DNA from: Actinocorallia populi
Lineage (GTDB): Bacteria; Actinomycetota; Actinomycetes; Streptosporangiales; Streptosporangiaceae
DNA length: 64,000 nt
NCBI RefSeq assembly: GCF_002995495.1
Contig: NZ_PVZV01000004.1
Coordinates: 558,001-622,000, forward strand
Direction: 5' to 3'
Below the pieces are notes generated by a model. That model did not search any database. It was not told the DNA's origin and saw nothing but the letters and a program-made list of their open reading frames with translations. The translations under genes and the position numbers were made by a program. Numbering within the stretch: position 1 is the stretch's first letter; every line of letters starts with the position of its first letter. Of this stretch, positions 8,603-17,174 are shown in pieces.

Positions 8603-9421
8603 ATGGCCGAACTCATCCACGTCTCCGAAGCCTCCGACCCGCGCCTGGCCGACTACGTCCGGCTCACCGACGGGCAGCTCCGCAGGAGCCTGGAGGCCGC
8701 GGAAGGCCTGTTCATCGCCGAGGGCGCCAAGGTCATCCGCCGCGCCCTGGAGACCGGCCACCTCCCCCGCTCGATCCTCATGGCCGAACGCTGGCTCGAT
8801 TCCCTGTCCGACGTCCTGCCCGGCCTCGACTGCCCCGTCTACCTCGTCTCCGACGCCACCGCCGAGGCCCTCACCGGCTTCGCCGTCCACCGCGGCGCCC
8901 TCGCCTCCCTGACCCGCCTCCCCCTCCCCGCCCTCCCCGAGGTCCTGGCGCCCGCCCGCCGCATCATCATCCTCGAGGACCTCGTCAACCACACGAACGT
9001 CGGCGCCATCTTCCGGTGCGCCGCGGCGCTCGACGTCGACGCGGTGATCCTGGCGCCCCGCTGCGCCGACCCGCTGTACCGCCGGTCGGTCAAGGTCTCG
9101 ATGGGCGCGGTGTTCGCGGTCCCCTACGCCCGGATGGGCGACTGGCACAAGGACCTCGCCCTGGTCCGGGACGCCGGCTTCCGCCTCCTGGCCCTCACCC
9201 CCGCCGACGACGCCCTCGACCTCGAGGACGCGGCCGCCTCCTCGGGCGAGAAGGTCGGCCTCCTGCTCGGCTCGGAAGGCGACGGCCTCTCCTCCCACTG
9301 GATCTCCGAAGCCGACGCCGCCGTCCGCATCCCCATGAGCCCCGGCGCCCTGTCCAAGGGCGTCGACAGCCTCAACGTCGTGGCCGCCGCCGCCATCGCC
9401 TGCTACGCACTCACCCGCTGA
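8603..9421 (+). CDS. TrmH/SpoU family RNA 2'-O-methyltransferase
   Basis: 272 residues, SAM-dependent, alpha/beta-knot fold. An N-terminal substrate-binding part (about 1-105) includes FIAEGAKVIRRAL, typical of rRNA/tRNA methylases. The catalytic SPOUT part shows LVNHTNVGAIFR (motif 1 Asn and Arg), LLLGSEGDGLS (motif 2) and DSLNVVAAAAIACYAL (motif 3, SAM knot). Target RNA and position cannot be told from sequence. ATG at 8603 precedes a conserved N-terminus. Only a weak ribosome site is visible, so translation may be leaderless or depend on the upstream EEP gene. Ends 63 nt before the convergent mucin-like gene. Confidence 0.9.
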   Translation: MAELIHVSEASDPRLADYVRLTDGQLRRSLEAAEGLFIAEGAKVIRRALETGHLPRSILMAERWLDSLSDVLPGLDCPVYLVSDATAEALTGFAVHRGALASLTRLPLPALPEVLAPARRIIILEDLVNHTNVGAIFRCAAALDVDAVILAPRCADPLYRRSVKVSMGAVFAVPYARMGDWHKDLALVRDAGFRLLALTPADDALDLEDAAASSGEKVGLLLGSEGDGLSSHWISEADAAVRIPMSPGALSKGVDSLNVVAAAAIACYALTR

Positions 9422-9484
9422 CCACCCGGCACCGGTCCGCGAACGCCTCCGCAGGACGGTGTCGGCGGGGTTCCGAGGGTGGGG

Positions 9485-10777
9485 TCAGCGGGCGAATCCG
9501 CCTCGGCCGGTGCGGCGGTGGGCGCCGCGGAGGGAGCGGCGCTTCAGCTGGAGGGACAAGGTGGCGAAGAGGGCGAGGAGAACGCCGAGCCAGATGGCCT
9601 GGACACGGGCGAGGGTTTCGGTGTTCGCGGTGTCGGGGTTGTTCGCCGCGACCGTTTGGGGGGCGGTCAGCGGCTGGGCGGTGGGGGAGGCGTCCGCCAC
9701 GATCGGGGGAAGCTGCGGGTCGTCCGCGCTCTCCGGCACCGGGGCGCTGGAAAGAGGCGTCTGCGGGATGCCCGAGGGAAGCGTCGAGTAAGGGGTCGTC
9801 GCGGGAGGTGCGGACGACGGGGGAGACGCCGGGGCGGACGGCGCGGACGTGGCGCCGGGGCCGCTCGGCGAAGGGGTGGCCCCGTCCTTCTTCGCGACGG
9901 TCAGGAGGTGGACCACCGTCTTGGCGGGCGCGGTGCGGGCGGAGACGGCCGTCGTGACGCGCAGTGTGCCCGCCGCCTTCGCCGGTACGGACAGCTCGAC
10001 GGGGATGAGCCGTCCCTGCGTCGTGACATCGCCCAGGTCGCAGGCATGCGCGGAGAGCTCGCAGTCGGGAGCGGCCCGGGTACCGCCGTCGGCGGTCACC
10101 TTCAGCCTCCCGGCCTCCGCCGCGGCCCCTGTCGCGTAGACGTGCGCGGTGACCTTCACCTTGTCACCCGGCCGCACATCCGGCTCGGGCACCATGAGAA
10201 CGACATGAAGCTCGGCGGTCCCCGGGGGCCCCACCGGAGCCGCAGGCTCCGTGGGATCAGCGGTCGCCGTGGGGTCGGGGGCCGTCGTGGGGCTGGCGGT
10301 CGCTGTGGGGCCGGCAGTCGTGGTGGGCTCGGCGGTAGTGGTGGGCTTGGCGGTTGTGGTGGGGTCGGCGGATTCCGTGGGACTGCTGGACGTCGTAGGA
10401 CCGGCGGATGTCGTGGGACCGGCGGGAGCGGTGGAACCGGCGGCCGCCGGGGCGGAGGGCACCGCAGGAGACGGGGGCCGGGCGGAGGACACCGAAGCCG
10501 CGGGGCTTGCAGCCGTCCTGGAAGCAGCCGGAGCGGTGAGGTGTGCAGCCGTTGTGGAGGACGCGGGTGACGCAGAGGGCGGCGAAGGCGTGTCCTTCGG
10601 GTCGCGGCCTTCCTCGCCTGTTCGGGCTTCGGGGGCGTTGACGGGAGGAGGGGCGGCTCGGGGCGGGGCGGGGTGCGCCGGGGGGTCCGCCGCGGCGGTG
10701 GCGGTGGCCATCAGGACCAGTGCCGCGGCCAGGGCCGTGCTCGTTCTCGTCGTGCCTGTCCTTCGCGAAAGGCGCAC
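9485..10777 (-). CDS. Mucin-like anchored surface protein with DUF11-like domain
   Basis: 430 residues from GTG 10777, which has GGAGGA 7 nt upstream. Signal peptide at 1-30 (STALAAALVLMATATAAADP). A Pro/Ala/Ser/Thr-rich region follows, containing about ten copies of a six-residue unit of the form AxPTTx (about residues 112-175). A DUF11-like beta domain sits at about 190-300 (VLMVPEPDVRPGDKVKVTAHV, with one Cys pair). A second Ser/Pro-rich stalk leads to a C-terminal transmembrane helix (AIWLGVLLALFATLSLQL) and a basic tail KRRSLRG. There is no LPXTG, so anchoring is by the helix. The Thr-rich repeats are likely targets of protein O-mannosylation. Role unknown, probably cell-surface display. 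Confidence 0.8.
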   Translation of the reverse strand: MRLSRRTGTTRTSTALAAALVLMATATAAADPPAHPAPPRAAPPPVNAPEARTGEEGRDPKDTPSPPSASPASSTTAAHLTAPAASRTAASPAASVSSARPPSPAVPSAPAAAGSTAPAGPTTSAGPTTSSSPTESADPTTTAKPTTTAEPTTTAGPTATASPTTAPDPTATADPTEPAAPVGPPGTAELHVVLMVPEPDVRPGDKVKVTAHVYATGAAAEAGRLKVTADGGTRAAPDCELSAHACDLGDVTTQGRLIPVELSVPAKAAGTLRVTTAVSARTAPAKTVVHLLTVAKKDGATPSPSGPGATSAPSAPASPPSSAPPATTPYSTLPSGIPQTPLSSAPVPESADDPQLPPIVADASPTAQPLTAPQTVAANNPDTANTETLARVQAIWLGVLLALFATLSLQLKRRSLRGAHRRTGRGGFAR

Positions 10778-10888
10778 GCCGCCGTCCTCCGCATCCGTCT
10801 CGGAATCGATGAGCGCTCAGTGGCTTGTTCCCACGCTCATCCGTACCCGGAGCCGAGAGATGAAACAGTGTGAAGTTAGCGGCAATTC

Positions 10889-11257
10889 TCAAATGAACTC
10901 CTCGTGGAGTTCCTCCACTTCTGTCCGGGGCGCCCAGGTCTGCCAGACGCCGTGGTCGACGCGGTCGAGGCCGAGGCGCTCGGCGACCGGGCCGCGTCCG
11001 CCGGTGTACTCCACCCGCAGCCACGTCTCGTGCTCGCCGACCACGATGAACCGTTCGCCCCGCCAGCGGCAGACCGTCCGGACGTAACGCAGCTGCTCGA
11101 TCTCCGAGGACGGCACGCTGCGGCGGTACCGGCCCGGCCGCGCCTCGGCGAAACCCTCGGCGGGCTGCGTGGTGTACAGGCGGACCTCGCCTCCCGGCGT
11201 CGGGCTCGCCTCGTACTCCGAGCCCTTCCAGATCGCTACGTAGCCGTCCCGGATCAC
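10889..11257 (-). CDS. Small hypothetical protein coupled to the SseB-repeat gene
   Basis: 122 residues. GTG at 11257 overlaps the TGA of the 1,780-residue gene by 4 nt (GTGA), so the two are translationally coupled. Predicted all-beta/alpha and soluble, with a charged C-terminus (EVEELHEEFI). Visible features are GYVAIWKGSEYEASP, VRLYTTQPAEGF, FIVVGEHETWLRVEY and DHGVWQTWAP. I do not recognise a named family. Strict coupling suggests it binds or acts with the upstream protein, for example as a chaperone or immunity-like partner, but that is inference only. Confidence 0.75.
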   Translation of the reverse strand: MIRDGYVAIWKGSEYEASPTPGGEVRLYTTQPAEGFAEARPGRYRRSVPSSEIEQLRYVRTVCRWRGERFIVVGEHETWLRVEYTGGRGPVAERLGLDRVDHGVWQTWAPRTEVEELHEEFI

Positions 11258-14200
11258 TGCGGGACCTCCTTGGCCTGCTGGGCCGACGTCCAGCTCAGGA
11301 CGTCGGCGTCGTAGACGGCGACCAGGGCGGCCGTCCGGTCCCTGCCGACGAGGTACAGCTCGGCGCCGGTGGGCAGCCGGGTGCTGTCGCTCTTGAACTC
11401 GCGGATGCTGCCGGCCGAGCCGGGCGCGAAGCCGTCGCCTTCGAACGGGCCGTGCTCGACCACCCAGCCGGCCTCGCCCCAGGCCTGCAGGTCCTCCTCG
11501 GTGCGCCCGCCGAACGGCACACGGTAGAGGTCCTCGCAGTGGGCGGGCCAGCGCAGGACGTACACGGACTCGTCGGCGGGGTCGAACGAGGAGCCCTCGT
11601 ACAGCAGCCCGAGCGCCTCGTACAGCTGCACCGGCGTGGTCAGCTCCGCGCAGTCGGCCAGCGGGTGGACGAACCCGCCGACCCGGTCGTAACCCTGCTC
11701 CAGGTACCAGCCGACCTGGCCGTGCGGCAGCACCTTCTGCAGCACCGTCACCCCCGGTCCCTGCTCGCGCGGAGCGGGGACGGCGACGACGGGGTTCTCC
11801 GCCGAGGTCGCCTCGGGCCCGGCCTCCTCGGCCGGCGCCGCGTACGGCTGGACGGGCTCGCGCTGCTGGCCCTGCCGGACGGGCAGCCCGACGGACACCG
11901 CCCACTCGCTGAGCTCGCGCACCTGCCCGCCGGACAGGGACGCCCCGATCCGGGTGCCGGGGTTGAGGTGCAGCGTCCAGTCGGTGCGGCGCCAGTGCGC
12001 GATGAGCTCGGTGAAGTCCACGGCGACGTACCGGACGTCGCCCACGGTCTCCTGCAGGCGCAGGTGCGAGGTGAACACCCGGACGGACGCGCCGGGACCG
12101 GGCGGGCTCGCCGACAGCGCGGCCGACCAGTCGAAGTCGGGGTGCTCGGGCGAGAGGTCCTCGGGCGCGGTGACCGGGACCGGGACGAGCACCTCGGCGG
12201 CGAGCGTCACCCGCAGGAAGTCGTCGGAGTCCCCGGCGAGCACCGCCTCGTCCAGGTCCTGGTCGACCCGGTTGCCGGGTTCGAAGTGCGCCGGGCGCGT
12301 CCGCTGCGGCTCGGCGGGCGCCACGGCGGCGCGCAGCCGGTCGCCCGGCACGGTCAGGTCGATCGGGGTGCCCGGGTTGAGCGCCAGGGACCAGCCGTTC
12401 TCCGGCCAGCTCGCCGCAAGCTCCCGGAAGTCGGGCATGACGAACCGGCACTGGCCGACCGCCTCGTGCATCCAGCGCGGCGAGGTGAACGCCATGATGG
12501 ACGGCTCGCCCTTGAGCGGCACCGGCTGCCACGGGAAGTCGGGCTCGCTCGGCTGGGCGCCCCACGGGGTGTCCGGGTCGGCGGGGATCATCACCTGGGC
12601 GGAGGCGAGCAGCCCGAAGAACGTCTCGGCGTCCCGGCGCTGCGCCGCCTCGTACAGCCGCTGCTCCAGCTCGTTCTGCGGGGCGAAGGCCTCGGGCCGC
12701 TCGGCCAGGAGCTGGTCCGTCCAGGACGACACCAGCGGCAGCTGCTGCCCGGTCAGCGTCGCCGACGCGGGCGTGCCCGGGTTGATGGCCAGCGTCCAGC
12801 CCAGGTCGGGCCAGTGCCGCGCCACGATCGGGAACGGCACCCGCACGTAGTCGACCTGCCCGATCGCGTCCACCAGCCGCTCGGGCGAGGTGAACGCCGG
12901 CACCGCCGGGGTCCCGTCGATCTCCCCCGGCTGCCACGGGAACCCCGCCCGGCTGGGACGCGCCGCCGTGTCCGTGCCCGGCGGCACCGGCAGCAACAAC
13001 TCCGCCCCGATCAGCGCCTTGACCAGCGACTCCTCGTCGGCGGCCCGCACCAGTTCGGTCTCCACCGGATTGGCGGGCAAGAACCGCCCCCGGGCCGCCG
13101 GCTCCTCCACCCCGTCGCCCCCGGCTCCCCCGGCCACCTCGGACGCGCCGGCCGTCGCCGACGCTTCGGGCACGCCCGGCGCTTCAGGCGCTCGAGGCGC
13201 CTCCACCGTCCCGGGCATTCCGAGCGCATCGGTCGTTTCGGATGTATGGGGTGTCGTCGGCGCATCGGGCGTCCCAGGTGTACCAGGCGCCCCGGGTATG
13301 TCAGATGTGCCGGATGTACCGGGTGCTTCGAGCGCATCGGTGGTTTCGGGTGTGTGGGGCGTCGTCGGCATGTCGGGCGTCCCAGGTGTGCCGGTTGTGC
13401 CGAGCGCTTCGGATACACCGGGTGTACCGGGAATATAGGGCGCGCTGGGTGCTTCGTGTGCCCCGGATGTGCCAGGCGTGCTGGGTGCACCGGGTGTATG
13501 GGGAGCATCGGGTGTGCTGGATGTACCGGACGCGCCGGGTGCGTTGGGCGTGCCAGTCGCTTCGGGCGCGCCGGTTGTGCCGAGCGCCTCGGGTACACCG
13601 GACGTGCTGGGTACGCCAGGTGCTTCAGGTATACCGGGTGCGTTGGGTGCGCCAGTCATTTCGGGCGCGCCGGTTGTGCCGAGCGTCTCGGGTGCACCAG
13701 GTGCGCTGGGCATGTCAGGCGCGTTGGGTGCTTCGAGCGCCCCGGGTGTACCGGACATGCCGGATGTATCGGGTATGCCGTGTGCGCCGGGAGCTTCGGG
13801 CGTTCCTGGTGTCTCGGATGTTCCGGGTGTTTTGGTCGCGTCGGCTGTTCCGGGTACGTGGGGCGTTGCGGCCGCCCCGGGCGTCCCGGTTGCGCCGGAT
13901 GCTGCGGGCGCACTGGTCGGTTCAGGTGCGTGGGGTGTCGTCGGCGCATCAGGTGCGCCGCTCGAGCCGGGTGCCCCGGGCATCCCAGGTGCGCCGAGCG
14001 CATCGGGTATGCCGGGCGCGCCATGTGTGCTGGTCGCGCCGGGCGTCCCGGGTGCGCTTGGCGCGTCAGGGGTGCCGTACGCGCCGGGCGCTTCGGGCGC
14101 GCCGGGCGCCGCCGGTGCTTCAGGCGCACCGGTTGCGCCGGGCGTTTCGGGTATCCCGCGTGCTTCGGATGTCCCGATCGCTCCAGGTACGTCGAGTGCG

Positions 14201-16596
14201 TCGGGCGTGCCGGTCGCTCTGGGCGCGGTGGGCGTCCTGTGGGCTTCGGACGCCCCGAGCACTTCAGGCGCGGGCGCTACGGGCGTGTGGGGCGTTCTCA
14301 AGGTTTCGGCGGGCGTGCTGGCCGAGTCGGGCATGCCGGGCGCCGCCGGCGTTTCGGGAGTGCCGGGTGTCCCGAGATCCTCGGACGCATGGGGCGCCTC
14401 GGGCGTTCTGGGGGCACCCGGCGTCCCGGGTGCTCCGGGTACATCCACTATCGGCGGGAATCCGTCGACCTGTGTCTGTGTCGGGTCCTCGACGGAACGG
14501 GCGTGCTCCGCCGCTCCGAAGACCCGGCCCTCCTCGCCCGGCGTCTTTTCTGGAACGCTCCGGTTCCGTTCGGCCTCCCGCTGCGCCAGCAGCGCGGCCA
14601 ACGCGTCCGGCATACCGTCCCGGCCCGTCTCCTGCGCCACGGGCACGCCGGGCGCACGTTCGGTCCCGGTCCCTTCGGGACCACCGAGCCGCGCGGCATC
14701 TTCGACGGCCGGCCGTTCACCGAGCACCGCACCGGACACCTGCCCGGCGTCAGGCCCGCCGTCCGGAACGCTCTCGCGCGGTTCCTCCCGTCCGGGAGCC
14801 GCCTCGGGTCCGCCGGAAGCGGCACCCCTGTGCGAAGCGGACCGTTCGGCGGGCGCGCCGCCTGCGGATCCGGCGAGGCCGGGTGCTTCCCCGGGCGGAG
14901 TCCCCTGTCCGGGGACCACGTTCCCGAGCGTGTCGGTCCGTTCGGCGGGCATGCCGAGCGGACCTTCCGCCGAGGACACCGGCCCGGAGACGCCTGGTGC
15001 CCGAGTGTGCGGAACACCCTGTCCGGGACCCGGGGCGGGTACGGCATGTTCGCCGGGTGCTCCGGCCGTGTTCCCCGTCAGGGGCGAAGGACCGGTGGGG
15101 CGCGATGCTTCCGCGTGCGGAACGCCCTGCCCGGGACCTGCGCCGGGTACGCCCGGTGCGGCATGTTCGCCGGGCGCTCCGGTCGTGCCTTCCGGCAGGG
15201 GCGCAGGACCGGTGAGGCCGGGTGCTTCCGCGTGCGGAGCTCCCGGCCCGGCGGTCGCGTCAGGTGCGTGGGCTTCGGTGTTCCGGCCTGCGTCTGCGGA
15301 CGGATTCTGACCGGCGGGTGCTGCGGCCGTGCCCTCCGGCAGGGGCGCAGAACCGGGAAGGCCGGGTGCTCCCGCCTGCGCGGCGGTCGGTGCGGGGCCG
15401 CCGGGTGTTCCTGCGGGCGGGGTGCTCTGGCCGGGGAGCGTGCCGGGCAGGCCTTCGGCGGCCATCGCAGGCCCGGAGGAGGCGTCGGCCGTCTTTCCGG
15501 CCGAAGGCGTCGGGTCGGCGGAGCCGGGTGCCTCCGCCTGCGGAGCGGCCGTGCCGGGTCCGTCGGCCGGGGCCGTCCGCGGTGAGGATGCGCCAGGACT
15601 CGGCGGCTCCGCGGCGTGGGGGAACGGCTGCTCGGTGGGCGCTCCGGGCGCGCCTGCGACTGGCGGTGTCGGCCCGGCCCCGGTGTTCGGCGCGTCCGGG
15701 TGCGGGGCGCTCTGCCCGGGTGCGGGCTGGGCCGTGCCGGGGAGGACGTCTCCGAGCGGGTCTCCGGACCCGGGAGCCGTGCCGGGCGCGCCTGCGGAAG
15801 GCGTCGGGGCGGATGCGTCGGTGCTCTGCGGCTTCTCCGCGTGGGGGCCTGCCGCTTCGGCGGGCATCCGGGGCACGGACGGAGGCGCCTGTCCGGCGTC
15901 GGCCGGAGAGGGCCGTCCGGGCGAGACGCCCGCGGTGAAGGCCTGTCCGAGAGGCGTGTCGGCCGGATGCCGCGGGCCCTCCGGCGGCAGCGGGGCGCCG
16001 TTGGGCGAGGAGGGCGAGGCGGGGCCGGAGAAATGGCGGAGGGCGGCGAGGACCTCGGCGGCCTGCTGGGAGGTGTCCTGCTGCGCGCCGCTCTCCTGAA
16101 CGGCGGCCAGCGCGTTCTGGACGGCGGGGGAGTCGGGGGTGACGGGCCCGCCGAGGGCGGCCGGGGCCGCGGGGCGGGGGAGGCCCAGCAGGACGGGGCG
16201 GGGGTCTCCCTCGGTGATCTGGCGCAGGAACCAGGAGGGCAGCAGGGCCTGCGGGGGGAGGGTCGCGTCGACGGCCAGCCACCAGTGGGGGTGGGGCCAG
16301 GCCGCGGCCAGGTCGGTGAACCTCAGGCGCAGGTGATGCTGGAAGCGCGGGCCGAGATGGGCGCGCATCGCCTCTGGCGAGGTGTAGGCGAGCACATGGG
16401 TGCGGCCGTCGAACTCGTTGGTCGGCCAGATCGGTGGAAGGGCGTCGGCGAGCACCTGCTCGACGGTCTCCGGGTCGAGCGGGACGACAAGGTCGGCCCC
16501 CGCCAGGACGCGGAAGTACCCCTCGGGGTCAGCGGCGTCGATCGCACCGACCAGAAGGGTTTCCAGTTCGGTGGTGGGCTGCCATTCCTCGGCCAC
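11254..16596 (-). CDS. Giant four-module SseB protein with collagen-like repeat linker
   Basis: 1,780 residues from GTG 16596 with AAGGAG about 10 nt upstream. Module 1 (about 1-135) is an SseB N-terminal-type domain (ETLLVGAIDAADPEGYFRVL, HVLAYTSPEAM). Residues about 136-1165 are low complexity: first Pro/Ala/Gly-rich with 30-40-residue repeats (GAPGEHA...GPGQGVPH), then from about 715 to 1150 a dense Ala/Thr/Pro/Gly tract of short GTPxAPxxP-like units. Three better-conserved modules follow (about 1170-1280, 1300-1410, 1435-1570), each with a VLVPV-like strand, a FTSP segment and an LNPGTP motif. A distinct C-terminal domain (about 1612-1770) includes LPHGQVGWYLEQGYDRVGGF. No signal peptide or membrane segment is visible, so it is probably cytoplasmic. 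SseB modules are of unclear function in actinobacteria. Confidence 0.85.
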   Translation of the reverse strand: MAEEWQPTTELETLLVGAIDAADPEGYFRVLAGADLVVPLDPETVEQVLADALPPIWPTNEFDGRTHVLAYTSPEAMRAHLGPRFQHHLRLRFTDLAAAWPHPHWWLAVDATLPPQALLPSWFLRQITEGDPRPVLLGLPRPAAPAALGGPVTPDSPAVQNALAAVQESGAQQDTSQQAAEVLAALRHFSGPASPSSPNGAPLPPEGPRHPADTPLGQAFTAGVSPGRPSPADAGQAPPSVPRMPAEAAGPHAEKPQSTDASAPTPSAGAPGTAPGSGDPLGDVLPGTAQPAPGQSAPHPDAPNTGAGPTPPVAGAPGAPTEQPFPHAAEPPSPGASSPRTAPADGPGTAAPQAEAPGSADPTPSAGKTADASSGPAMAAEGLPGTLPGQSTPPAGTPGGPAPTAAQAGAPGLPGSAPLPEGTAAAPAGQNPSADAGRNTEAHAPDATAGPGAPHAEAPGLTGPAPLPEGTTGAPGEHAAPGVPGAGPGQGVPHAEASRPTGPSPLTGNTAGAPGEHAVPAPGPGQGVPHTRAPGVSGPVSSAEGPLGMPAERTDTLGNVVPGQGTPPGEAPGLAGSAGGAPAERSASHRGAASGGPEAAPGREEPRESVPDGGPDAGQVSGAVLGERPAVEDAARLGGPEGTGTERAPGVPVAQETGRDGMPDALAALLAQREAERNRSVPEKTPGEEGRVFGAAEHARSVEDPTQTQVDGFPPIVDVPGAPGTPGAPRTPEAPHASEDLGTPGTPETPAAPGMPDSASTPAETLRTPHTPVAPAPEVLGASEAHRTPTAPRATGTPDALDVPGAIGTSEARGIPETPGATGAPEAPAAPGAPEAPGAYGTPDAPSAPGTPGATSTHGAPGIPDALGAPGMPGAPGSSGAPDAPTTPHAPEPTSAPAASGATGTPGAAATPHVPGTADATKTPGTSETPGTPEAPGAHGIPDTSGMSGTPGALEAPNAPDMPSAPGAPETLGTTGAPEMTGAPNAPGIPEAPGVPSTSGVPEALGTTGAPEATGTPNAPGASGTSSTPDAPHTPGAPSTPGTSGAHEAPSAPYIPGTPGVSEALGTTGTPGTPDMPTTPHTPETTDALEAPGTSGTSDIPGAPGTPGTPDAPTTPHTSETTDALGMPGTVEAPRAPEAPGVPEASATAGASEVAGGAGGDGVEEPAARGRFLPANPVETELVRAADEESLVKALIGAELLLPVPPGTDTAARPSRAGFPWQPGEIDGTPAVPAFTSPERLVDAIGQVDYVRVPFPIVARHWPDLGWTLAINPGTPASATLTGQQLPLVSSWTDQLLAERPEAFAPQNELEQRLYEAAQRRDAETFFGLLASAQVMIPADPDTPWGAQPSEPDFPWQPVPLKGEPSIMAFTSPRWMHEAVGQCRFVMPDFRELAASWPENGWSLALNPGTPIDLTVPGDRLRAAVAPAEPQRTRPAHFEPGNRVDQDLDEAVLAGDSDDFLRVTLAAEVLVPVPVTAPEDLSPEHPDFDWSAALSASPPGPGASVRVFTSHLRLQETVGDVRYVAVDFTELIAHWRRTDWTLHLNPGTRIGASLSGGQVRELSEWAVSVGLPVRQGQQREPVQPYAAPAEEAGPEATSAENPVVAVPAPREQGPGVTVLQKVLPHGQVGWYLEQGYDRVGGFVHPLADCAELTTPVQLYEALGLLYEGSSFDPADESVYVLRWPAHCEDLYRVPFGGRTEEDLQAWGEAGWVVEHGPFEGDGFAPGSAGSIREFKSDSTRLPTGAELYLVGRDRTAALVAVYDADVLSWTSAQQAKEVPQ
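13150..14450 (-). repeat. Short-period Ala/Thr/Pro/Gly coding repeat
   Basis: About 430 codons inside the giant SseB gene. Units of 9-12 residues follow patterns such as GTPDAP, GAPGTPG and TTPHTPETTDAL. Two stretches are near-copies (TTPHTPETTDALEAPG and TTPHTSETTDALGMPG). Third positions contain noticeably more A and T than the flanking coding sequence. The opposite strand reads as long spurious Cys/Arg-rich frames. Confidence 0.85.
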
Positions 16597-16784
16597 GTTA
16601 AGCCACTCCTTGGGCGTGCTGCGAACCCGTCTACCTTAATGCGAACCCCATGCGGCCCAGTGCTCAGTCTGTGGACGAACCTCGGAGCCTCCCGCCCGTC
16701 GTGAATCCTCTGCGGGTCAGCCTGCGGAACCCGCCCCGTGCGCCATCATGGGAGCCTTGCGGATCACATCCCTGGAGGAATCTC

Positions 16785-17174
16785 ATGCAGGCGGGGCGTA
16801 CCACCCTCACCACCCTCATCACGGTCCTGGCGGCGGTCACGGCACTGCCGGGGTGCGGGGTCGTGGCGGGCATGACCGGCAACAGGAGCGAGATCTGCGC
16901 CGAGACCCAGCAGGTCTTCACCGACTTCGGGACGAGGCTGAGGAGCCTGCCCTCCACCGACAACGCCGCGTGGGGCCAGGCCGCCGCCGACCTCGCGGCC
17001 TCCCTGGAGGGCCTGGCCGCCAGGTCCGACGACCAGGAGCTCGAGCAGACCCTGACGGGCCTGGCCGGCTCCTGGCGCAGCGCTTCACCGGCCATCGGCG
17101 AGTCCGGTGACGTCGCTCAGCTGACCGCGCTCCTGCGTGACCAGCCCGCGAAGCTGGTCGAGGCCTGCGACTAG
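16785..17174 (+). CDS. Small lipoprotein, unknown function
   Basis: 129 residues. Type II signal peptide with a lipobox (TLITVLAAVTALPGCG, Cys at about 22), so the mature protein is lipid-anchored outside the membrane. The mature part is helical and acidic, with one further Cys near the start (SEICAETQQVF) and one at the very end (VEACD), which could form a disulfide. ATG at 16785 has GGAGGA 7 nt upstream. Divergent from the giant SseB gene and convergent with the PBP gene, whose stop overlaps its own TAG (CTAG). No family recognised. Confidence 0.8.
   Translation: MQAGRTTLTTLITVLAAVTALPGCGVVAGMTGNRSEICAETQQVFTDFGTRLRSLPSTDNAAWGQAAADLAASLEGLAARSDDQELEQTLTGLAGSWRSASPAIGESGDVAQLTALLRDQPAKLVEACD

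Noticed and set aside
10810-10819. TGAGCGCTCA as operator of the mucin-like gene
   Set aside because: Only 10 bp with no extended symmetry; too short to support alone.
13150-14450. Possible CRISPR array
   Set aside because: Units are short, degenerate and in frame with a coding sequence; no uniform repeat/spacer lengths and no cas genes.
11452-15585. Long Cys/Arg-rich open frame opposite the giant SseB gene
   Set aside because: It is the antisense shadow of the Pro/Gly repeat codons; composition is implausible and there is no ribosome site or domain.
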